Shown in pieces: positions 25,701-29,120 of a stretch of DNA of 29,120 nucleotides. Position numbers and translations under genes: made by a program. The notes beneath the pieces are model-generated. The model was not told the origin of the DNA. It searched no databases and saw only the letters and a program-made list of their open reading frames with translations. The stretch is from assembly GCA_002316215.1 (NCBI GenBank), contig DCDB01000274.1, positions 1 to 29,120 of the forward strand. The letters are read 5' to 3'. Source of the DNA: Lachnospiraceae bacterium UBA1066. GTDB lineage: Bacteria; Bacillota; Clostridia; Lachnospirales; Lachnospiraceae. Numbering within the stretch: position 1 is the stretch's first letter; each line of letters opens with the position of its first letter.

Positions 25701-25829
25701 CTCCTGTGCCCAAACGTTTCCAATCGCAGGAAAGAACATGGCGGCAAAAACCGCAACGCAGCAAATAACCGCCAATACGCGCTGCCACCACTTTTTTGTA
25801 GAATACCTACTGCGTTTCCCCTTCATCAT
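16785..25829 (-). CDS. Giant LPSTG surface adhesin, probable pilus tip (3014 aa)
   Basis: Signal peptide ends at NVWA-QE (about 41). Mature N-terminus: three Cys/His repeats (53-65, 69-83, 87-99) of pattern C-x4/6-H-x-H-x3-C-Y. Next come a 10-residue Ser/Thr repeat (about 111-160) and three 23-residue Gln/Asn/Ser-rich repeats (187-255). Residues about 290-1390 form a large beta-rich region without a recognised catalytic or vWA domain, presumably the binding head. From about 1396 to 2950 I count about 11 Cna-B/DUF7601-like stalk units, each starting like [LI]xVxKxV and ending in YxVxE...FxNxY; units 5 and 6 are longer and divergent. LPSTG at 2959-2963 is followed by a membrane helix and an unusually long basic tail of about 30 residues. 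AGGAGGGATGC precedes the ATG. Gene order (before the major pilin) suggests a tip subunit. Confidence 0.93.
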   Translation of the reverse strand: MMKGKRSRYSTKKWWQRVLAVICCVAVFAAMFFPAIGNVWAQETSDAQKVLICGKEEHTHTDACYTLTCTNTDPAHVHDASCYTLTCGKEEHTHTDACYEDETTAGIAASPETATGTTPSSETATGTPLPSEAATGTPLSSETATGTTPSSETTTDITTSPQTESSSASDSSESATDESAAITKAPASESSPQGNIDESQTKIQESETSASDPSLQNNSDEAQTGTEKSEALASDSNLQNNIDEAQTKIVEEKAVALEFPDEQTSTVENALGYTIKGAHEETSAPASDAASMMFALEPQLVGSSDYRFNAYYVLYANNLATTKTDTVQDLIGNMDWVKQTIKYQLDFHNDTDYAVGEVVIRVPYSIYNDRYGNPVTPSDIGVPEAPATSSSSSFNYTIDTNTNELVITNYKPIISGSNNLLQIFYAIDDMASVDSSIGAAGTHWTIQPDITVKGVDGNADITLTGSIDTKTELSVTDKVAYEENGSVIYPELYTQSQIETAMGNALPAGFTADFTNNHYVLWRTEIQGVADQPWNLTIKDTPDAGGTVIGQYIKENDTIYGSKQYNTPGDTITVTNQALYGLGQLFPANTSGKIYVYSLVAYPLDPATGKAGVNHDNQVNNSISVTLTGVDDNIARTKSDSATWNWEAYNWLYGGDTGHVEKYYSGQVDPVTEPSWLAVYKKNQIAGEDTVLPHDWLVRANIRGYDLIYTPNGDGTRTDHSADYTYTLDTVDDIQYIKSNAHDYVEMNYQDYYYTSVSITVLDYGINIYENQTPLQSEGLDSSIWVMTAEPGKTDTWQHVADVPYTQISKYLINEYQLPQEWIDKGIYRIKVEHSGNDYETQCYMTINTALRKDSPRVAQLLADPNATQLTVQNLGGRYATATARPGEYLQGISSSDDNTKSGELYDAFSSLGLETETLHLYNTILQRRSASAILTDLKGINSIAKYGTARNNLSLGRVDLTYQIGAADGYSVYSQDGVNVLLDNGITADRNTVTIYDLLPQGIRFDPSKPVTAGRLDKDGVYLIGIGESDIGSWLTDGVSVSTSVTADYKGSGRQLVTFTITYAGENSALYHFDTKSWTSNWGVNFGAYYKWSDYPSCNNAPNTAAFQTPDAMKGTAFADNGSGAPSSTDIPGTETSYLSDLDGDNDTTEKNVIYATYAVRLDSAMAASTGISKLVKEDANTYGAPEVDASGVELGKTYTYTVSMNTGSNTAGNIVLIDRLENSIPSRAANDAHVFESNCWYGTFVSTNVDALKALGIDVKVYYATNRDIAYPAATYNSAPATITNYLTAAGSGWTLFTDYIGDPANIKAVAYDLTTQTNGTPYTMAENGALTFTITMRAPAGMQNNASGNSSAMDPNSPATYAYNNPAYFATVSQASTGTASSDTTIGNSTSIKLYKPAQLSVEKADVLGTDAPNSTFSFTVTVDGKPYADRQYKLYEKDANNVYQLVSDGQIRGTDGSGILKLKKGQKAEFDGLPAGTSYKVTEDTGIFWTSESSGAEGTLSDTAESAAQFTNTYHPLTYFEKNVLYATSGTNADDTFTFEMYLNGELAREHTYYIVDPAVSMDKDQTILNTLTTDTNGRFTLKAGQRICVVQNSGDTYKFTETGMSAAADYTPVQDTVSGTATAPYASAVIQNSYNWKDIDLTKTVKDLDGKTLTSNETFVFHIYVDQNADGTAADSEPWANKNYVLLDASGNQTGTGTTDDQGGFSLTAGQTVKLTHIAGNTAYRFTEALTAVQQQRYKGSGEVSGKTPTYASDASATYLNTDQTTALEVKKTVVCPSSEISTAAQHPFTFTLYVDSTGDNVASDLEPYANKTYTLKNADGTTSSGTTSSTGTFTLKHGQTAHFDDVKIGTAYRVVEAADPDYIQTPDNTTGTITDTGTATTASYVNYRDTLPNTLSITKSVKPGAGITADVWQAILAYHNNYGTNGKVSSSSDSIADEYLNGAYPSSLTSLFRAEVDKHDGNGYVPYTGNYVVPNRMYAGGTKYYAHTWYISSGDKLSYTGFYNNSNVPGIIPLYPGETATLLNLNAGWDYRVTEYTNVHTLRGNTLSYNDPVSGVLKQVSVSWVLENPVSEITTGTLSGNANTSYTNIVNEGSKNLQTTYKHILFYYTQNGVQKQGALGNKVVYEINSSTGISTSTDDYSFAAQTAALATVDKNITFQLLQNNGSGGWVPAVGVAWYDVSTSANRYNIAGYSDANGYIVTKSVKHVTSTTSTTEAGYVVIPQIGIETNDPLNGIDSGGNQSQYKLVEVAEQTDPAYGTFIGYEYGDIDNSLLPPKKASFTVAKQVSGQSAPETVFSFTLSKYDWVAEHPVISSKTIVAGQAYTLWNDNGTPDDTSDDTQITDGGPYRTDDSGVFTLKAGQYAKFENMDPTGSGFNYSYSDVDRGGTIYRVDETPANGYTTAVAADGSTLDIYTPVDQVYLQLQMTERTGWIYGGITNGLTYTNTYHNSPDLKISKSVLSGDIYTTNFTFKLTVDDAPYANEEYRLYRSDTGAEVFNDQTVNGVSVRLPWTTDEYGEFTLTGRQYAVFKYLGTGKKYEIREMPLDGWQQVEPAAGTDIQGIMPSTGASEKFVNTYGNKAGSITVRKAMSLPSGLAIPDDTSYLFRISVAGTDYAMKDFTVYDSKGMVVSTTGHTNSLGVFSLKAGQYAVFSDVPAAVDYEVHEVLQKADGTYVDVTAADAPAHDYWLASSSDTAGTTSSSGVTAAFTNAQAAFLVRKNVISTTGDTPPENDAFTFTLMLNGTLAPNQSYWLYDANGTRTGEGTTDANGQFTITSKQQALFYGIPAGTAYNVKETYKLGYTQTTPADPLGYTGTVTDTAPTLTFENDYRINRVLAVTKHVTGDHAPADAVFTFLLETGTADATGNITYTPFANRLYSVGNRILRTGAAGTFTLTAEETAVFNNLPLGALYRVTEQNIPSGFTNTSATPATGVLPGAGAAVTVTNHYERIINILLPSTGSGLWWGYHIGFLVMLAAAVLFALRSRKCAVPVMAGTGERMARCRSRPVKEV
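25065..25271 (-). repeat. Three 69-bp coding repeats in the giant adhesin
   Basis: Encodes residues 187-255 as three 23-residue units with the shared pattern AS[ED]x[SN][PL]Q[GN]N[IS]DE[AS]QT. The copies have diverged, so this is an older duplication than the neighbouring 30-bp repeats. Probably a flexible spacer. Confidence 0.8.
25351..25515 (-). repeat. Five 30-bp coding repeats in the giant adhesin
   Basis: Units of 30 bp (in register 25366-25395, 25396-25425, 25426-25455, 25456-25485, 25486-25515) differ by only a few bases each; a degenerate unit precedes them. They encode the 10-residue unit SETATGT[TP][PL][SP]. Because the period is a multiple of three, gain or loss of units would change spacer length without breaking the frame. 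Confidence 0.9.
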
Positions 25830-26232
25830 GCATCCCTCCTAATGTTCTATATCCGTGCCCGCAAATGGCAAAGTGCAGCTTTCAAAATTCGATTTCTTTT
25901 GTCGCCGTTCCAAAGTCTTCATCCCGGGAATCAAAGAAATTACCCCGATTGTCCTCAGAACGAAATATTCATCCAATCTAAGAACCAGGGAATCATGCCT
26001 TTTCCAATTTTGCTGTAGAGTATTGGTCTTTTGGAACAAATCAAATCTAATTCCTTAAGATTCGGCTTTCTTATACATTCATTATGTATATAACATCAAT
26101 TACAAAAAATTTGGGTCGGATGTTGTGAACAGTAAAATATCTGTAGAAAATAGTGATCTTTGCAGTCTTTTACCAAAATTGAAATATGTTGCTTTCGGGA
26201 AATAGAATATGTAAGGCTGCTGCAAAATTATT
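25830..26232. other. Upstream region of the giant adhesin gene, no gene seen
   Basis: About 400 bp, AT-rich in its distal half. A 66-codon minus frame (25839-26039) has no ribosome site or recognisable domain and overlaps the adhesin leader, so I treat the stretch as a promoter plus a long 5' UTR. Confidence 0.5.
26070..26099 (-). promoter_or_regulatory. Possible promoter of the adhesin-pilin-sortase operon
   Basis: On the minus strand TTGATG (26099-26094) and TATAAG (26075-26070) are 18 bp apart, giving a 5' UTR of about 230 nt. Both boxes are imperfect. The terminator at 26233-26285 just upstream argues that a new transcript must begin near here. Confidence 0.4.
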
Positions 26233-26285
26233 AAATGAAAACATCCCCCTCATCGCCAATATAATTGAGCAGTGAGAGGGATGTT
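26233..26285 (-). terminator. Terminator after the small pilin gene
   Basis: On the minus strand AACATCCCTCTCA and TGAGGGGGATGTT pair over about 13 bp (one mismatch or wobble) around a 20-nt loop, followed by TTCATTT. It lies about 150 bp after the small pilin stop and upstream of the giant adhesin, so it probably separates the two transcripts at least in part. Confidence 0.65.
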
Positions 26286-26438
26286 CTCTGGAATCCCGTT
26301 CCGTGGATAACGGCTTCATTTTTTATTTTTCCAACTGTGATATAGCTTCGGCACCAGATTTCTTCCTTTGCAGACGAAGTGACGTCCCGCGTTCTTCCTG
26401 CGCCATTTGTTGACCGGTGCCCGGCTCAGACTTAATCT

Positions 26439-27215
26439 TTACTTATCATCATTGATTTGTTTCCTGGATTTGTTTCTGTGGGCTGTAATCGCTAATACTG
26501 CTATTATAAAAGCAGATAACGATAACAGGATTATCCAAATTGATATCTGGCTGACATCTCCGGTCTTCGCAAAGCCACTGGTCGATATGGACAGTTTCGA
26601 TGGTTCCGTTGTCTGCTTCGGTACTACAGTTGGTGTTGCAGTTGGCCTTACGGTCGGCGTTATGGTCGGTGTCACGGACGGCGTTACGGTCGGCGTCACT
26701 GGTATGGGTTCTGTTTTTGGATAAACTTCGACATTGAAAACAAAAGCTGAGGCATCCTCATTGGAGGGCAGGAAAACAATGGTCGGAATTGATGTCTTAT
26801 AACCCTTCGCCTCACCCGAAGAGGACTTCTGCCAAAAAAGATAGATTCCCGGATCCAGTCCTTCAAATGCACATAAGCCTTTTGCATCCGTTACTTTCGA
26901 AGCAAGGGGTGTACTGCCTGCTTTCAAAAATTTGTCAGGCAGCGTCTTTATTTCCTTAACCGTCAAATTGTTCGGATCACAGGGGACTGCAGCATAGGGC
27001 TCGAGCATCGTATAAACATACACTCCGGATGAATAATTCGCGGCAGCAATTTTTGCAATCGAAAATTCCGCACCTCCTATTGGGATTTTCTTATCGCCGT
27101 AGTTAAAATTGACTATAATACTTCCTGTCTGTGTAACCGCCATGACAGGGCATGCGGCTGTAATGGAAATAAGTACCATAAGGCACATGACAATCCATCT
27201 CCTGATTTTCCTCAT
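26439..27215 (-). CDS. Small pilin with YPK motif and FAKTG sorting signal
   Basis: 258-residue secreted subunit. Signal peptide ends at CPVMA-VT (about 26). Residues about 30-165 form one prealbumin/Cna-B-like domain (GSIIVNFNYGDKKIPIGGAEFSI... GLDPGIYLF). It ends in FVFNVEVYPK, a near-canonical WxxxVxVYPK pilin motif with Lys167. A Pro/Thr linker (about 170-205, TPTVTPSVTPTITPT) could span the cell wall. The sorting signal is FAKTG (215-219) instead of LPxTG, followed by a membrane helix and basic tail. The wall-spanning linker and different signal suggest the base or anchor subunit, finished by a housekeeping sortase. The start is chosen at the ATG behind GGGAGGAAGTAAAG; the frame stays open 113 codons further upstream but without pilin character. 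Confidence 0.88.
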   Translation of the reverse strand: MRKIRRWIVMCLMVLISITAACPVMAVTQTGSIIVNFNYGDKKIPIGGAEFSIAKIAAANYSSGVYVYTMLEPYAAVPCDPNNLTVKEIKTLPDKFLKAGSTPLASKVTDAKGLCAFEGLDPGIYLFWQKSSSGEAKGYKTSIPTIVFLPSNEDASAFVFNVEVYPKTEPIPVTPTVTPSVTPTITPTVRPTATPTVVPKQTTEPSKLSISTSGFAKTGDVSQISIWIILLSLSAFIIAVLAITAHRNKSRKQINDDK

Positions 27216-27303
27216 CTTTACTTCCTCCCTTTTCCACCCCGAAGGGTATTTCTTTCCGGGTTCAAAGATATATAAGCGACGCGTTGCAAAAAGCTTTCGC
27301 TCA

Positions 27304-27331
27304 TTTATAATAATTCTATGTTTGCGTCCAA
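27304..27331 (-). promoter_or_regulatory. Possible promoter of the small pilin gene
   Basis: On the minus strand TTGGAC (27331-27326) and TATAAA (27309-27304) are 16 bp apart, about 90 bp upstream of the chosen ATG. This supports the short start of the pilin gene, since the longer open frame would begin upstream of the promoter. Confidence 0.45.
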
Positions 27332-27575
27332 TGTCTAAACATGTCGTAAAAGTTATCTCTAATGTTGCAGATAAGAAAGTGGCAGGTATTGAATTTGTGG
27401 TGAGAACGAAATAGTCCTTATTCTTTACCGGATCCAGAAAACTGCTGTAAATGCTGCTCGGAATCGGGACATATCTGTTCAGCCAAATATGCCTGCTCCG
27501 CCACGCCCGGCGCACTTCAGTCGTGGGAAACGGATAAAAGCCGCCGGCATGCATATCCCTTATGCCATACGTAAA

Positions 27576-27604
27576 TTGACCTGTAACTTATGGTATGCTA
27601 TAAT
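27576..27604 (+). promoter_or_regulatory. SigA-type promoter of peptide gene copy 2
   Basis: TTGACC and TATAAT with a 17-bp spacer and TG before the -10, identical in boxes and spacing to copy 1. Only one CGTAA half-site (27570-27574) precedes it; the 21-bp array of copy 1 is absent. Confidence 0.9.
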
Positions 27605-27704
27605 CAATTCATAAAAAACAGATGACGCAGGTACCGGGAAATGCGCCGACTGATGCGAAGCTGTCTTCCCGAAGGTACAGGCTGCGAAAGAAGGAGGACG
27701 GAAC

Positions 27705-27887
27705 ATGAGTCTTGAAAATGAAAAAAAAGACAGTCTTGAGAAGCTTGCGGGTGAGAAACTTGCGGATGAAGATTTGGAAAATGTATCCGGAGGCATGATG
27801 GCAAACAAACGCTCCTTCGCAACTGGGGTCGGCCATTGCACTGTACCTGGCGAATCCATCAGATCCCAAAGCTCCAACAGCCGCTAG
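27705..27887 (+). CDS. Double-glycine leader peptide (RiPP/bacteriocin-like precursor), copy 2
   Basis: 60-residue paralogue of the peptide at 9281. Leader of 30 residues ending KLADEDLENVSGG; predicted core of 30 residues, MMANKRSFATGVGHC followed by TVPGESIRSQSSNSR. Leader and core differ from copy 1 at only a few positions, mostly conservative, and the Cys, the Gly-Val-Gly-His preceding it and the SIRSQS block are unchanged, which suggests selection on the core as well as the leader. It ends in TAG where copy 1 reads AGG, so this probably shows the ancestral length. AAGGAGG precedes the ATG, and its own promoter and terminator make it a complete single-gene unit. No maturation or transport gene is adjacent. 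Bacteriocin, pheromone or modified peptide are all possible. Confidence 0.85.
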   Translation: MSLENEKKDSLEKLAGEKLADEDLENVSGGMMANKRSFATGVGHCTVPGESIRSQSSNSR

Positions 27888-27981
27888 AATAATCTTTTTC
27901 CGGTATGAAATACGCGTTCCGCGGCATACGGGGATTCATGAATAATTCTCCGGACCGCTGTTATTAGTACAGGTACTGAAC

Positions 27982-28011
27982 TCCCGCCCCCTTACGAGGG
28001 CGGGAATTTTT
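27982..28011 (+). terminator. Rho-independent terminator of peptide gene copy 2
   Basis: TCCCGCCC and GGGCGGGA form a perfect 8-bp GC-rich stem with an 8-nt loop, followed by ATTTTT. It lies about 95 bp after the peptide stop codon. Confidence 0.93.
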
Positions 28012-28430
28012 GTGTGCATATGAATTTTTCATTTTAAAAACCCGGGTCACTTTTCAAAGCAACGTCTACATTTTGAAGAGAAATCTTCGGAAAATGGATG
28101 TTTTTCTGTCCGCAGGTCTTAAAATACAGATGATATAAAAAGAAATCTTGGATTTGTTGAAAGATAAATCTAAACCTCAAAAAATCTCTCAGAAGATATT
28201 TATCCCATTGATGAATGAACGTCTGATGTATATAGAAAAATCTCTCCTCCGCTGTCGCTGTCTTATTGAGGATTTCCATATGATGCGTAAAACTGACAGA
28301 CAGAAATTCGTTCAGATTGAAATTGGCAGCCTGAGAAAGTGCACAAAGGACTAAAAGTGTGGAAACACAATAAGAAACGGACCTCAAGGCTTTCACCTCA
28401 AGGGCCAGATTATCAGATTATCCAGTTGCT
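28012..28430. other. Unassigned AT-rich stretch with two overlapping open frames
   Basis: A plus frame (28148-28354; hydrophilic, Lys/Arg-rich) and a minus frame (28034-28396; hydrophobic N-terminus) overlap here. Neither has a ribosome site or a domain I recognise. The plus frame looks more protein-like and may be the 3' remnant of a decayed gene; I do not assign a function. Confidence 0.35.
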
Positions 28431-28994
28431 TCAAGGACTCGTTGCTCGAAAGAGCTGAGAATGTATCCAATGCTCCCTTGTCATACCGTTTACATGTCCG
28501 ACCCTGCTTTTACCCATAAGCGGCACCGGTACATCCTGACAGGTGTGATGGTAAATGAACCCAAGTTTTTCCTGCACTCTTTTCGATTTTGTATTGCCAT
28601 CATAGTATCCGCACCAGATTACATTCATGCCCAGGTCTTCGAATCCATGGTGCAGCAGTTCCCTTGCAGCTTCCGGAACCAGCCCCTGTCCCCAGAATTC
28701 TTCTCCAATCCAATAGCCGAGCTCGCATTCATCCTCTTTCTCTGTCATATCCGTACGGCCTTTCAGTTTCAGCTCGATGCTGCCAATCGGCGAACCATCC
28801 GGTTTTCTGCAGATAGCATAGCATTCTTTTCCGCAGAGTATATCTCTTATGACTTCACGGCTTTCTTCAATGCTTTTATGCGGCGGCCATCCGGCAATCG
28901 GTCCGACATTCGGATTCTTTGCCTGCCTGAAAAGGATTTCCGCATCTTCTTCCCGCCAAGGGCGCAGTATCAATCTTTCCGTTTCGATTGTCAT
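28431..28994 (-). CDS. GNAT-family N-acetyltransferase (RimJ/RimL type)
   Basis: 187-residue acetyl-CoA-dependent acetyltransferase. It begins with the usual TERLILRPWREEDAE strand-helix, has DGSPIGSIELKL (strands 2-3) and the acetyl-CoA pyrophosphate loop EFWGQGLVPEAARELLHHGF (Q/R-xx-G-x-G/A type). It ends with NTKSKRVQEKLGF, the typical Asn-x-x-Ser-xx-xxEKxGF segment. This subfamily acetylates protein N-termini, aminoglycosides or small amines; the substrate is unknown. The start at MTIETERL is preferred because GGGGGAT precedes it and family members begin at this point; an in-frame ATG at 29018 is also possible. It follows the upstream partial gene by about 30 bp, so the two are probably co-transcribed. 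Confidence 0.9.
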   Translation of the reverse strand: MTIETERLILRPWREEDAEILFRQAKNPNVGPIAGWPPHKSIEESREVIRDILCGKECYAICRKPDGSPIGSIELKLKGRTDMTEKEDECELGYWIGEEFWGQGLVPEAARELLHHGFEDLGMNVIWCGYYDGNTKSKRVQEKLGFIYHHTCQDVPVPLMGKSRVGHVNGMTREHWIHSQLFRATSP

Positions 28995-29024
28995 CGTTTC
29001 ATCCCCCGTGTCAACCATCTCCGA

Positions 29025-29120
29025 TCAACGATGCAGGTACCTTACTGCCTCCTGTACATCATTGCTGAAACCTTCAAGATCATCAAATGAAATCACCTTG
29101 TCATCAATAAGGGATACCAG
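29025..29120 (-). CDS. C-terminal end of an unidentified gene
   Basis: 31 codons in an open minus frame entering from the right edge and ending at TGA (29027-29025). The visible residues, including VISFDDLEGFSNDVQEAV, look like a short amphipathic helical C-terminus. Too little is visible to name the family. It lies just upstream of the acetyltransferase gene in the same direction. Confidence 0.55.
   Translation of the reverse strand: MVSLIDDKVISFDDLEGFSNDVQEAVRYLHR

Larger units (their letters stand above)
27576..27908 (+). repeat. Duplicated peptide-gene unit, copy 2
   Basis: Partner of 9152-9484 in the same orientation, 18.4 kb away. Promoter-to-ATG distance is identical, and the coding regions align without gaps through residue 60. 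Confidence 0.9.

Noticed and set aside
16785..25829. vWA/MIDAS domain expected in many pilus tip adhesins
   Set aside because: I searched for a DxSxS...T...D pattern in the head region and found nothing convincing.
26439..27554. 371-codon open frame that would extend the small pilin N-terminally by 113 residues
   Set aside because: The internal ATG at 27215 has a strong GGGAGGAAG site followed by a clear signal peptide, and a plausible promoter lies inside the extension. The extra residues show no domain.
28034..28396. Minus frame with a signal-peptide-like start
   Set aside because: No ribosome site; the hydrophobic start may be a by-product of AT-rich sequence, and an overlapping plus frame looks equally or more protein-like.

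Overview
The window looks like a chromosomal segment of a low-to-moderate GC Firmicute, most likely a gut clostridium of the Lachnospiraceae type. The grounds are AGGAGG-type ribosome sites, LPxTG-type sorting signals, class C sortases, Cna-B/prealbumin stalk proteins, two GH43 enzymes and short double-glycine leader peptides. No rRNA, tRNA or other marker gene is present, so this placement is inference. Nearly all intact genes lie on the minus strand.

Layout by region. (1) 1-2528: a tightly coupled pair of GH43-family glycosidases; the promoter-distal one runs off the left edge. (2) 2657-3974: small housekeeping-type genes: an HPr-fold-like small protein, a MazG-like nucleotide pyrophosphohydrolase and a short EamA/DMT membrane protein. 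(3) 4548-8532: a 1304-residue secreted, wall-anchored GH16 beta-glucanase with flanking carbohydrate-binding-like modules, a prealbumin-like domain, a Ser/Thr linker and a GPKTG sorting signal, ending at a strong terminator. (4) 9098-9484: a tandem 21-bp repeat array, a near-consensus promoter and a 67-aa double-glycine leader peptide on the plus strand. (5) 9648-13035: a gene graveyard of six truncated or frameshifted remnants (GH78 rhamnosidase, GH2 C-terminus, sugar-phosphate isomerase/epimerase, FMN alpha-hydroxy-acid dehydrogenase, Gfo/Idh/MocA oxidoreductase, AraC regulator), which looks like a collapsed sugar-catabolism locus. (6) 13072-27215: a sortase-assembled pilus locus, in transcription order a 258-aa small pilin with a YPK motif, a 3014-aa giant adhesin or tip protein, the 627-aa major pilin and two class C sortases. 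(7) 27576-28011: a second complete copy of the double-glycine peptide unit with promoter, gene and terminator. (8) 28431-29120: a GNAT acetyltransferase and the end of one more gene.

How the parts work together. The two sortases should polymerise the LPSTG major pilin through its pilin-motif lysine and attach the giant LPSTG adhesin. The small pilin carries a different (FAKTG) signal and is the best candidate for the wall-anchoring base subunit. The GH16 and GH43 enzymes point to use of plant or fungal polysaccharides.

Most notable point: two near-identical orphan peptide genes of double-glycine leader type, each with its own promoter in the same direction, flank the graveyard plus the pilus locus. 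They share a conserved 5' leader and a conserved core (KRSFATGVGHC-x-[IV]-PG-x-SIRSQS-x-NSR). Copy 1 has an array of 21-bp-spaced CGTAA half-sites abutting its -35, which resembles peptide-pheromone response-regulator sites. No maturation enzyme or transporter for these peptides is inside the window.
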